DNA of 14,278 nucleotides, taken from an uncultured Clostridium sp. (GTDB lineage: Bacteria; Bacillota; Clostridia; Clostridiales; Clostridiaceae). The stretch lies in assembly GCA_900543325.1 (NCBI GenBank), contig UQQU01000080.1:1-14278 (forward strand), in the 5' to 3' direction. The position numbers were made by a program, and so were the translations under genes. Below are positions 1 to 6,592 of this stretch, piece after piece (position 1 is the stretch's first letter; every line of letters starts with the position of its first letter). The notes beneath the pieces were generated by a model. That model was not told the DNA's origin. It saw nothing but the letters and a program-made list of their open reading frames with translations, and made no database searches.

Positions 1-10
1 TTTTTTACTT

Positions 11-19
11 TGTGGATAA
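11..19 (-). other. Isolated DnaA-box-like nonamer
   Basis: The minus strand reads TTATCCACA, an exact match to the strong DnaA box consensus. Only one copy is visible and the window edge cuts the context. In sequence this AT-rich a chance match is quite possible, so origin or titration-site function is not supported by this copy alone. Confidence 0.25.
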
Positions 20-21
20 CC

Positions 22-51
22 GCACTTAAAAAACATTAAGTTTTTCAGTGC
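22..51 (-). terminator. Hairpin downstream of glutamine synthetase gene, weak terminator candidate
   Basis: GCACT pairs with AGTGC, and the inner AAAAAC pairs with GTTTTT around a five-base loop, with a small internal loop between the two stems. It lies about 30 bases past the glutamine synthetase stop. No good T-run follows on the minus strand, so it may be an imperfect terminator or an RNA 3'-end stabiliser. The call is tentative. Confidence 0.3.
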
Positions 52-80
52 CCTCTAATTGTAGCAGTTCATTTTTTTTG

Positions 81-2030
81 CTAAATATCTAATAAATTCT
101 TCTTATATGAAGAGTAGAGATGTCTTAATAAACTCATTTTATCTTCTAATTCTAAGTAAAGATCAGAAGCGAGTGATAAGTTGTCTTCATTAATTGCTTC
201 TTTAAGTCTTGTGAAAAGACTCTTAGTAGAATTAGTATCTTTCATTATATAAAGTCTTAATTCGTGAATTCTCATCCAGTTAGTTAAATCTAAATCAAGA
301 GCTTTATTTACGTCGTGAAGGCATTTAGAGTCTCTTATTTCAGTAGTGAACTTATTTACTATTCTATGAGATATCTCCATTTTCCATCTCTTAATAGTTG
401 CCATTCTAAAGCTGTTAATAAGTTGGTCAGTTAATACACCATTTCTCTTTAAAACTTCTACTTTTTCAGGATATTTATCTAAAGCACTAATATTTTCATA
501 AATTGTAGCTGGAGCTTTACTGAAATATTTATTTCTTTCTTCTTCAGTGAAGTCTTCAAATACATCTTCTTCAGCTCTGTATTTTCTATTCTTTTCTAAA
601 TAATCTGCCTCTTCACCATATTCTTTAGAAAGTTCAGCTAGTAATTCATCATCAGTTTTATTATTATTTACTGCATAAAGAATACCATCAAGCATAGCCA
701 TATAGCACACAGCTATAGTTATATATGCATTTGAATGAGGATTTGGAGATCTTAATTCAAATCTTGTAGCTAGAGGATTAGCTAAATCTCTAATAAGTCC
801 AACAAGTATAGATCTATTTCTAGATGGATTACTTGGAGATAATCCAAGGGAAGTAACTATACAAACTGGAGCTTCAAATCCAGGCTTTAATCTCTTTAAA
901 GAATTATTAGTTGAAGAGATAAATGGGTTCATAACTTCATAGTTTTTAAGAAGACCCATTAATGAACCATAACCAATAACACTTAAGAAGTGATCTTTTG
1001 TAGTATGGAATAAGTTTATTCTCTTACCATTTTTAAGTTTTAAGCTAATTCCTAGATGAACGTGCATACCAGAACCAGCAACACCATCAAGAGGTTTCGC
1101 CATGAATGTAACATCTAATCCATATCTTCTATAAGTTTCTTGAACTAATATTTTTATAAATAATTCGTTATCAGCAGCTTGAACTGCATCAGAATATTTC
1201 CAGTCAACTTCAATTTGTTCCATTACATGATCAAAATTACCAGAAGAATCTAGTTTAGCTCTAACACCACCAACTTCTTTATGCCCCATTTCAGGCTCAA
1301 ATCCATAAGCTTCCATTAATAATAAAGTTTCTTCTAATGCTGTACGAACTTTACCTTTAGTTCTTGTCCAATATTGTTCATGAAGTACTTGAGAAGTAGA
1401 TAATTCTTCAAGTTCAGCATTAGTATTTGGAGTTTTAACCCAAAATTCTAGCTCTGTAGCAGAAGTTATAACTATCTCATCAATATCATCTTTTTTTATG
1501 TTATAAATATCTAACACTTCAGGATGTGTTTCGAAGATATTCCATAAGTTATCCTTAAAAGTTTTAACTGCATTATTTAAAATGTTTCTTGAATCTACAG
1601 GTTTGTTATCATGATATAAGAAACAAGGTATTCTTAAAGTACCTACAGGTTTATTTGTTGAGTAATCAATAAAATCATAGTTATAATCAACAAACCATTT
1701 GCAGTTTAGATCAGCAACCATATCTACTTTTGCGTTATTTAATGTAGCAATTCCAGGTAAAACAACTGATGAACCATCTGTTTGAACCGCAACTCCATGT
1801 AGGAATGAATCTAAGTCATCTAAAAATAAATTTACTGGAATTTTTTCATCAGTATCATTTCCAGAAAGATCAATACCAACAAATGATACAAATTTTATTT
1901 CTGGATGGGCAGATAGAATTTCTCGTACTTGCTCCTTTGAGTGATTTTCTTTAGGTATAGTGTAAAGTAAATTATCAATCATAAGCTTTAATTTCGTAAT
2001 ATCTATATAATATTTACGAAATAAGTTCAC
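81..2030 (-). CDS. glnA: Glutamine synthetase, large clostridial form
   Basis: Makes glutamine from glutamate, ammonia and ATP in the cytoplasm; it is the main ammonia-assimilating enzyme. Family signatures are clear: metal-binding ELEF at about residues 193-196, GHKEVGG at 249-255, GSGMHVH at 319-325, the NRSILVGLIR region at 405-414 and RFELRSPNP at 423-431. At 649 residues it is well above the roughly 440-470 of ordinary GSI; the extra is mainly a helical C-terminal tail of about 200 residues after the catalytic domain. The start is uncertain. The long reading uses GTG at 2030, but GAGAGG lies only two bases before it. An ATG at 1982 (codon 17) would give 633 residues but lacks a clear ribosome site, and a hairpin sits between the two. 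The gene is transcribed alone from a good promoter at 2100-2129. I am sure of the family, less sure of the start and of the subclass. Confidence 0.93.
   Translation of the reverse strand: MNLFRKYYIDITKLKLMIDNLLYTIPKENHSKEQVREILSAHPEIKFVSFVGIDLSGNDTDEKIPVNLFLDDLDSFLHGVAVQTDGSSVVLPGIATLNNAKVDMVADLNCKWFVDYNYDFIDYSTNKPVGTLRIPCFLYHDNKPVDSRNILNNAVKTFKDNLWNIFETHPEVLDIYNIKKDDIDEIVITSATELEFWVKTPNTNAELEELSTSQVLHEQYWTRTKGKVRTALEETLLLMEAYGFEPEMGHKEVGGVRAKLDSSGNFDHVMEQIEVDWKYSDAVQAADNELFIKILVQETYRRYGLDVTFMAKPLDGVAGSGMHVHLGISLKLKNGKRINLFHTTKDHFLSVIGYGSLMGLLKNYEVMNPFISSTNNSLKRLKPGFEAPVCIVTSLGLSPSNPSRNRSILVGLIRDLANPLATRFELRSPNPHSNAYITIAVCYMAMLDGILYAVNNNKTDDELLAELSKEYGEEADYLEKNRKYRAEEDVFEDFTEEERNKYFSKAPATIYENISALDKYPEKVEVLKRNGVLTDQLINSFRMATIKRWKMEISHRIVNKFTTEIRDSKCLHDVNKALDLDLTNWMRIHELRLYIMKDTNSTKSLFTRLKEAINEDNLSLASDLYLELEDKMSLLRHLYSSYKKNLLDI
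1991..2022 (-). promoter_or_regulatory. Hairpin between the two candidate glnA starts
   Basis: A perfect 9-bp inverted repeat (ATTTCGTAA at 1991-1999, TTACGAAAT at 2014-2022) has a 14-base AT-rich loop that can extend the stem with one bulge. It overlaps codons 3 to 13 if GTG 2030 is the start. If ATG 1982 is used it ends eight bases before the start, where it could control ribosome access. Its function is inferred only from position. Confidence 0.4.
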
Positions 2031-2099
2031 ATCCTCTCATTTAAAAAGTCGAATAATAATAAGGATAAGAAGAAAAATATTCGCAATTTCCTTATAGTG

Positions 2100-2129
2100 A
2101 TTTTATTACAAATTTGATAAATATGTCAA
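2100..2129 (-). promoter_or_regulatory. Promoter of glutamine synthetase gene
   Basis: The minus strand shows a perfect -35 TTGACA (2129-2124) and -10 TAAAAT (2105-2100) with an 18-base spacer. This predicts a start near 2093 and a leader of about 60 bases to the GTG, or about 110 to the ATG. It is the clearest sigma-A-type promoter in the window. Confidence 0.65.
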
Positions 2130-2147
2130 TATATTTATTGTTTAAAT

Positions 2148-2164
2148 TGTAATAAAATATCACA
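2148..2164. promoter_or_regulatory. GlnR/TnrA-like operator upstream of glnA promoter
   Basis: TGTAATAAAATATCACA fits the Bacillus GlnR/TnrA consensus TGTNA-N7-TNACA at every fixed position. It is centred about 63 bases upstream of the predicted glnA start. A degenerate inverted copy lies at 2097-2111 over the -10, with GTGA and TTACAA kept but two bases missing between the half sites. The 12-bp arms 2100-2111 and 2147-2158 are perfect inverted repeats around the promoter. The regulator name is inferred, since no regulator gene is in the window. Confidence 0.45.
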
Positions 2165-2324
2165 ATTTTTCATAAATTATTCCTATTTACAAATTATAAC
2201 ATACTTTTAAAAATTTGATAAACATATATTTAAAAAAGTTAACTACTATAATTGCATAATAATATTTAAATGATTAATAATAAAAATATATAAATATAGT
2301 TTTAACAATAAGAGGAGATTTATT

Positions 2325-2474
2325 ATGAATAACGTTGTATGTCCTAACTGTGGAGAAATAATTTTTCAGGAACCAGGTTGTGAGGCTAATGGAATTATAA
2401 CTTGTGATAGCTGTAAAGAACAAATTAAATGGAAATGTGATGGTAAGAAAACAATAACTAAAATAGGAAATTAA
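2325..2474 (+). CDS. Small zinc-ribbon protein, 49 residues
   Basis: A complete small gene with a good ribosome site (AGAGGAG, about eight bases before the ATG) and its own strong terminator immediately after. The product starts MNNVVCPNCGE and carries a second pair, CDSC, about 21 residues later. This gives a CxxC-x20-CxxC zinc knuckle, followed by a short basic tail ending TKIGN. Cys19 and Cys38 are extra. There is no signal peptide or membrane segment, so it is probably cytosolic, binding zinc and perhaps a nucleic acid or protein partner. A TATAAT hexamer at 2247-2252 could be its -10, though no clear -35 is seen. It is divergent from glnA. The specific function is unknown; it could be a rubredoxin-like or LysW-like fold, but neither can be shown here. 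Confidence 0.8.
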   Translation: MNNVVCPNCGEIIFQEPGCEANGIITCDSCKEQIKWKCDGKKTITKIGN

Positions 2475-2486
2475 ATATATTAATTT

Positions 2487-2520
2487 AAAATCTCACGGCT
2501 AAGTGAGATTTTTATTTTTT
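2487..2520 (+). terminator. Intrinsic terminator of zinc-ribbon gene
   Basis: A perfect 10-bp stem (AAAATCTCAC at 2487-2496 with GTGAGATTTT at 2503-2512) has a six-base loop and is followed by a T-rich tail. It begins 12 bases after the zinc-ribbon stop. Confidence 0.85.
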
Positions 2521-2650
2521 TACGGAAAAAGGAAGTGAGATAGAAAAATATGGAATAATATGGTAAAATGGTATTGTAGTATACGTTTTAATTAGTAGTT
2601 TATATATAGTAAATAAAAAATAGGGATAAATAATAAAGGAGATGGGGAAA

Positions 2651-2899
2651 ATGAATAAGTGCAAAGAAAAGGTGAAAGAAGAAAGGTATGGAGTAGTAAT
2701 TACATTAGTAGTAATGCTTGTTAGTGTACTTCTTTCTAAGAGTTATTTAAATAAGTATTTTGACGTAATATTATATGCAGGTATATTTTCGGTTATTGGT
2801 GGATTTTTATATTCAATTATAAATATTGATAACATAAAAATAGGACAAACAGTAATTATAGGTGGAATAGCTACTATGCTTTTAAGTTGTGTATTATAA
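2651..2899 (+). CDS. Small three-helix membrane protein, 82 residues
   Basis: A short, charged N-terminus (MNKCKEKVKEERYG) is followed by three hydrophobic stretches at about residues 13-29, 38-58 and 65-82; the last runs to the C-terminus. I chose ATG 2651 because AAGGAG at 2636-2641 is nine bases upstream. The in-frame ATG at 2642 abuts that ribosome site and would be unusable, although it would make 85 residues. The gene stands alone between two terminators. I recognise no family; it is an integral membrane protein of unknown role. Codon use matches the neighbours, so it is likely a resident gene. Confidence 0.7.
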   Translation: MNKCKEKVKEERYGVVITLVVMLVSVLLSKSYLNKYFDVILYAGIFSVIGGFLYSIINIDNIKIGQTVIIGGIATMLLSCVL

Positions 2900-2932
2900 A
2901 GTTTGTTAAGTAAAATAACATATTATAAAATA

Positions 2933-2963
2933 AAAAAAGTCTGAAGTTCAGACTTTTTTATTT
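2933..2963. terminator. Bidirectional terminator between convergent genes
   Basis: AAAAAAGTCTGA (2933-2944) pairs perfectly with TCAGACTTTTTT (2948-2959) around a three-base loop, with an A-run on one side and a T-run on the other. It can stop transcription of the small membrane protein gene (plus) and of the AI-2E-family gene (minus). Confidence 0.85.
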
Positions 2964-2976
2964 TATGAATAAATAT

Positions 2977-4161
2977 CTAATTTTCTGTTAAGTTTGAATT
3001 TGTGTATTCTTCATACCATTTATTAAATAAAACTCTAATAGAAGCTGCTACTGGAACTGCAAGTAACATTCCAAGTAAACCACCTACATTACCACCTATT
3101 ATAATTGCCATCATAGTAAAGACAGCATGAAGCCCAACACTATTTCCAACGATTTTAGGGGCTAATAAATTATTATCAATTTGTTGAACAACAAGCATAG
3201 CGATAATAGCATAAATAACTTTAATAGGTCTACCACTTAATAATCCCATAACTGCGGCTAGAATTGTACCAACTAAAGGTCCGACATAAGGAATCATATT
3301 ACAAATACCTGCAATAAGCCCTATTACAATAGCATAATCTATACCGACTAGAGATAAAGCTATTGCTGACAATGCACCAACACAAAATGCTTCTAATAAT
3401 TGGCCACGAATAAACTTTGAAAATACGTCATGTATTAGTCTAAATGTTTTTGCAATTTTATTTCCAGCAATACTTTCTCTAAAAATCAAATAATATAATT
3501 TTTTCCATAGTTCAATAAAGTATTCAGAATCTTTAAGTATATAAATACTTATAATAATTGCAATAAAGAATGAAGCAATATTACTTCCTATAGACATAAT
3601 ATTAGAAGTCATGGCTCCAAGATTAATCATAATATATTTTTGAAGAGTAGCAACTATTTGAATTATATATGGTTGTAAGTTATCAATAAAAGGTATATTA
3701 AGGCTTTTTAAAGTATTTTGTATTGAAGAAGTAGAAAATGAATTAGTGTTCAAATATGAAGATATATCCGATATTATATTTGTTATTGTTGTATTTTTTG
3801 ATAACTGCCCACCAATCATGAAATAAATACCCCAAAGTAAAGCTAATATAATTCCAATTATCAAAAGATATGATGATACAATAGCAATTATTCTTCTAAC
3901 AGATTGATTTTTTATTTTATATAGAGTGTTTGTTCTAAGAAAATTTTCTATAATTTTTGTTAAAGGATATAGTAGATAAGCTATAACTATAGCAATAAGT
4001 AGTGGCTTAATTAGACTTAGTCCAGCTCCAATAATATTAAAGGTAGTAGTGAATATTTTACCTACATTGGACATAATAGTTAAAGCCAAATAAATAGCAA
4101 TAGCTGTTAAAGTAACATATATTGAATACTTTAATAGTTTTTTATCAAAATGTATTTTCAA
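2977..4161 (-). CDS. AI-2E family (YtvI/PerM-like) membrane protein
   Basis: A 394-residue polytopic membrane protein with the layout of the AI-2E transporter family (formerly UPF0118). There are two N-terminal hydrophobic blocks (about 12-30, 38-66), one at 88-115, an extracytoplasmic loop at about 115-165, and a cluster of helices from about 180 to the end. The C-terminal part contains the family-typical NMIPYVGPLVG stretch near residue 290 and a late glycine-rich GGNVGGLLGMLLAVP segment. Family members include TqsA, linked to autoinducer-2 export, the sporulation protein YtvI, and ion antiporters, so substrate cannot be assigned. Start is TTG at 4161, preceded by AGGATGGTG; length agrees with the family. 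It appears monocistronic, with an extended -10 promoter just upstream and a shared terminator downstream. Confidence 0.9.
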   Translation of the reverse strand: MKIHFDKKLLKYSIYVTLTAIAIYLALTIMSNVGKIFTTTFNIIGAGLSLIKPLLIAIVIAYLLYPLTKIIENFLRTNTLYKIKNQSVRRIIAIVSSYLLIIGIILALLWGIYFMIGGQLSKNTTITNIISDISSYLNTNSFSTSSIQNTLKSLNIPFIDNLQPYIIQIVATLQKYIMINLGAMTSNIMSIGSNIASFFIAIIISIYILKDSEYFIELWKKLYYLIFRESIAGNKIAKTFRLIHDVFSKFIRGQLLEAFCVGALSAIALSLVGIDYAIVIGLIAGICNMIPYVGPLVGTILAAVMGLLSGRPIKVIYAIIAMLVVQQIDNNLLAPKIVGNSVGLHAVFTMMAIIIGGNVGGLLGMLLAVPVAASIRVLFNKWYEEYTNSNLTEN

Positions 4162-4210
4162 TTATTTCACCATCCTAATCTTAAAGTAATTTTAATAATA
4201 TTTAAAGTAT

Positions 4211-4219
4211 ATTATATCA
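4211..4219 (-). promoter_or_regulatory. Extended -10 promoter of the AI-2E-family gene
   Basis: The minus strand reads TGATATAAT, an ideal extended -10, about 50 bases upstream of the TTG start. The -35 region is poor, as is common for extended -10 promoters. Predicted start is near 4204. Confidence 0.5.
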
Positions 4220-4490
4220 TAAAATTAAATTGTTTAATGGATAAATTTACTTAAAAATAAGTTTTATAAGTTAGATATAAGAATATAAAAATAGAAAAAT
4301 TTAGGTAAAACAGAAGGGGAAAAATTAAAAATATAGAATAATCATAATTATCAGAATTTTTGTAAAAATATACTAAATTCTAAAGGGGGAAGGACAATAT
4401 AGGAATATTTTAATTAGTTAAAATATATAATAAATATAAATTACTTAATTATATATGATGTAATTTTAAAAAGTATTAATTTGAAAAATT
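4220..4490. other. AT-rich intergenic stretch, nothing convincing
   Basis: This fills the 344-base gap between divergent genes apart from the minus-strand promoter at its left edge. I find no open frame with a ribosome site: GGGG-rich runs near 4315 and 4385 are not followed by a start codon. A TATAAT at 4426-4431 could be a -10 for the next gene but has no fitting -35. A 7-bp inverted repeat (AGAATTT at 4354-4360, AAATTCT at 4376-4382) is weak. Confidence 0.5.
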
Positions 4491-4505
4491 AGGGAGGAAT
4501 TCAGT

Positions 4506-4655
4506 ATGGAAAATGTTTATTCACGAATTGATGTTAACGCTTACGTAGCAAAATATATGGATGAAACAGGATGTAATTTAAATGAGGCTTGTGAGGAGTT
4601 AGGAATTGATCCTTCAAAAGTATTTACAGTTTCTTCAGAAGAAGATGAGATATAA
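4506..4655 (+). CDS. Small acidic protein of unknown function, 49 residues
   Basis: A complete small gene with an excellent ribosome site (GGGAGG at 4492-4497, eight bases before ATG). The product begins MENVYSRIDVNAYVAKYMDE, is strongly acidic, and ends VSSEEDEI. The central part, NLNEACEELGIDPSK, reads like the recognition half of a helix-turn-helix or a small helical bundle. There are two cysteines (23 and 29), no membrane segment and no signal peptide. A stable hairpin follows within 40 bases, so it is probably transcribed alone. I do not recognise a family. The strong ribosome site and balanced amino-acid content argue that it is real; DNA binding is only a guess and the net negative charge speaks against it. 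Confidence 0.7.
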   Translation: MENVYSRIDVNAYVAKYMDETGCNLNEACEELGIDPSKVFTVSSEEDEI

Positions 4656-4684
4656 TAAATAGTAAAAAGTAGAAACTGAATAAA

Positions 4685-4760
4685 ACTGATTTAAAGTAAT
4701 ATTTAAAGATTATAAGTATAATTTTTAAATATTACTTTGAAGCAGTATTTTTATTGTTTT
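4685..4760 (+). terminator. Long hairpin, likely terminator of the acidic-protein gene
   Basis: A perfect 15-bp stem (AAAGTAATATTTAAA at 4693-4707 with its complement at 4724-4738) has a 16-base loop. Outside it, ACTG (4685-4688) can pair with CAGT (4743-4746) across an internal loop, followed by ATTTTTATTGTTTT. The T-tail is imperfect but the stem is unusually long. Confidence 0.6.
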
Positions 4761-4773
4761 AAATATGCAAGGC

Positions 4774-4802
4774 TTTACTATGATGATACATGCTGATATA
4801 CT
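4774..4802 (+). promoter_or_regulatory. Promoter of the two-helix membrane protein gene
   Basis: -35 TTTACT (4774-4779), a 17-base spacer, and -10 TATACT (4797-4802) with an upstream TG making it an extended -10. Predicted start is near 4809, giving a leader of about 60 bases to the TTG start. Confidence 0.55.
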
Positions 4803-4868
4803 ATAAAACATTAGTAAGATATTTTGATAAGAAACAAAAGGCTATACAAATTAAGAGGGAGGAACAAC

Positions 4869-5633
4869 TTGAAGAAAAGAAAAAAGGAAACGATTTTAAT
4901 AGGTGTTGGACTTGTATTATTGTCTGTAATTTTACATTATGTACATGTTTTAATTTTTAAGGATGTACATCATACAATGATATTTTTAATTGCAGATATA
5001 GCATTTATTCCAATGGAAGTATTTTTTACTACTATAGTAATAGATAAAATGCTTGAAAGAAGAGAAAAGGAGCATTTATTAGAAAAATTAAATATGCTTA
5101 TAGGATTATTTTATACTGAGCTTGGAACAAAATTATTATCGGATATAGTAAAGGGTGATGCACATGGGGTTATGGCTAATCATAGAACTATAACATCTGA
5201 TACATGGTGTGATAAATCATTTGCAAAATTACATGAAGATATTCTTAATTATGATTATGAAATAAATATAGATAAGATTAATTTAAAGGATATAAGAAAT
5301 AGATTAGATGATAATAAGGATTTACTTATTAACTTAATTTCTAATGGAAATTTATTAGAGCATGAGACATTTACAGAAATGTTAATGACAATAATGCATT
5401 TAAAAGAAGAATTGGACACAAGATATTGTGAAGATATTGAAGAATATGAAATAAAACATATAGAAAAAGATTTAATGGCTGTATATAAGTATTTAACAAT
5501 AGAATGGGCTGAATATATGAAGTATTTAAGCAAAAATTATCCAAGCTTATATTGTAAGGCTCTTATAAATAATCCTTTTGATAATAGAGATAAGAGAATT
5601 AAAGATAAATGCTTTTTAGAAAGTATAAAGTAG
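4869..5633 (+). CDS. Membrane protein of unknown function, two N-terminal helices and helical cytosolic domain
   Basis: Start TTG 4869 is chosen because GGGAGG (4857-4862) lies six bases upstream, giving 254 residues. An in-frame ATG at 4824 would add 15 basic residues but has no ribosome site. The protein opens with a positive stretch (MKKRKKE), then two membrane helices at about 8-30 and 36-58. From residue 60 on it is soluble and charged, mostly helical, starting DKMLERREKEHLLEKLN (possible short coiled coil). The rest includes FYTELGTKLL, a middle segment rich in N, D and I, and a C-terminal part with YLTIEWAEYMKYLSKNYPSLY. The positive-inside rule puts the long domain in the cytoplasm. 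I see no catalytic motif. It sits alone between its own promoter and terminator. The overall layout resembles small membrane-anchored sensors or phage-resistance effectors, but nothing here proves a role. Confidence 0.8.
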   Translation: MKKRKKETILIGVGLVLLSVILHYVHVLIFKDVHHTMIFLIADIAFIPMEVFFTTIVIDKMLERREKEHLLEKLNMLIGLFYTELGTKLLSDIVKGDAHGVMANHRTITSDTWCDKSFAKLHEDILNYDYEINIDKINLKDIRNRLDDNKDLLINLISNGNLLEHETFTEMLMTIMHLKEELDTRYCEDIEEYEIKHIEKDLMAVYKYLTIEWAEYMKYLSKNYPSLYCKALINNPFDNRDKRIKDKCFLESIK

Positions 5634-5655
5634 ATAAATTTAACATGTACATAAG

Positions 5656-5692
5656 TAGCAACTTTATTAAAAAGTAAGGTTGCTATTTTTTT
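5656..5692 (+). terminator. Intrinsic terminator after the two-helix protein gene
   Basis: TAGCAACTTT (5656-5665) pairs with AAGGTTGCTA (5676-5685), with one G-U pair and a ten-base loop, followed at once by seven T. Confidence 0.85.
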
Positions 5693-5714
5693 ATGCATAA
5701 TAATTATTATTATA

Positions 5715-5742
5715 TTACAAATAAATATAAATATGTTAAAAT
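5715..5742 (+). promoter_or_regulatory. Promoter of the TIGR01906 gene
   Basis: -35 TTACAA (5715-5720), a 16-base spacer and an extended -10 TGTTAAAAT (5734-5742). Predicted start is near 5749, so the leader is very short, about 18 bases. Confidence 0.45.
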
Positions 5743-5766
5743 CGATATAGGGTTAAAGGAGGAGTT

Positions 5767-6465
5767 ATGGGAAAGGTTAATGGGAAGAAAGTGTATTTAA
5801 ATAGTGTTTTAAAAATATTAATGGGTATATTTACTGCAATATCAATTATAGCAATTTCTACAATAATAGCATTGAATCTTAGATTTATATATAAGTTTAT
5901 TATAGATAAGTATGATTTAGTTAATATTACTGGGGTTTCAGGAGAAAATTTAATGAATGATTATAGTGGATTAATAAATTATCTTCAGAATCCGTTTATA
6001 GAACAATTAAGATTTAAAAATTTTGCTATGAGTCCTTATGGTGAAATACACTTTTATGAAGTTAAAAGAATTTTTATTTCATTAATTATTATAGCTTTAA
6101 TTTTTATAATAGGTAATTTTATTTATGTTATTGCTTGTAAGATTAAAGGATATAAATATTTTGGTAGAAGAATTATAGGAAATCTTAATTCAGGATCAAA
6201 CATTTTAATTATGTTTTTTATAATATTAGTAGCAGCATATATTATAGATTTTTCAAAGGCTTTTATAATATTTCATAAAATATTTTTTAAAAATGATTAT
6301 TGGGTATTTGATGAGAATATGGATCCTATAATAAATGCTTTGCCTGAGGATTTATTTATGATATATGGTGCTATAATATTAGGAATAATTATAATATCAT
6401 CTATAACTATTAAAGTTATAAATAAAAAATATCTCAATGAGCAATTATCTGAGATTAAATTTTAA
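5767..6465 (+). CDS. TIGR01906/DUF1461 family integral membrane protein
   Basis: A 232-residue protein with the family layout: one membrane helix at about 13-37, a long extracytoplasmic segment, then helices at about 102-124, 145-168 and 197-216. The conserved family motifs are present. HFYEVKR at 95-101 stands just before helix 2. The extracytoplasmic stretch FHKIFFKNDYW...FDENMDPII...LPEDLF at about 169-197 stands before helix 4. The family is widespread in Firmicutes and its biochemical role is unknown. Ribosome site AAAGGAGG ends four bases before the ATG, which is very strong. A promoter lies directly upstream and a long hairpin terminator downstream, so it appears to be a single-gene unit. 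Confidence 0.88.
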   Translation: MGKVNGKKVYLNSVLKILMGIFTAISIIAISTIIALNLRFIYKFIIDKYDLVNITGVSGENLMNDYSGLINYLQNPFIEQLRFKNFAMSPYGEIHFYEVKRIFISLIIIALIFIIGNFIYVIACKIKGYKYFGRRIIGNLNSGSNILIMFFIILVAAYIIDFSKAFIIFHKIFFKNDYWVFDENMDPIINALPEDLFMIYGAIILGIIIISSITIKVINKKYLNEQLSEIKF

Positions 6466-6522
6466 TTTTTAACAGGTATCATTAGAGGAAGTTTTTTTAC
6501 TAGAATTAAATAATTAGATAAT

Positions 6523-6578
6523 AATGCACATGTTGTAATAGGGTTTCTTATTATAATATGTGCATTAATTTTTATTTT
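6523..6578 (+). terminator. Terminator of the TIGR01906 gene, just before the next gene
   Basis: An 18-bp stem with two G-U pairs (6523-6540 with 6549-6566) has an eight-base loop and is followed by AATTTTTATTTT. It ends only a few bases before the ribosome site of the glycosyltransferase gene. The right arm contains TATAAT (6552-6557), which could double as a -10 for that gene, though no good -35 is seen. Confidence 0.75.
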
Positions 6579-6592
6579 AGTGAAGGAGATAC

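Noticed and set aside
1769..1954. Plus-strand open frame inside the glutamine synthetase gene
   Set aside because: Antisense to a clearly coding region, no ribosome site, leucine/phenylalanine-rich shadow composition.
2642..2650. ATG 2642 as start of the small membrane protein
   Set aside because: AAGGAG directly abuts this ATG, leaving no spacing; ATG 2651 has the normal nine-base distance.
4354..4382. Inverted repeat in the 4.2-4.5 kb gap as a terminator or operator
   Set aside because: Only seven pairs in very AT-rich sequence, no T-run, no gene ends there.
4824..4868. ATG 4824 as start of the two-helix membrane protein
   Set aside because: No ribosome site; it lies only about 15 bases past the predicted transcription start, while TTG 4869 has GGGAGG at six bases.
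5255..5533. Minus-strand open frame inside the two-helix membrane protein gene
   Set aside because: Serine/isoleucine-rich antisense shadow with no ribosome site; the plus-strand gene has promoter, ribosome site and terminator.
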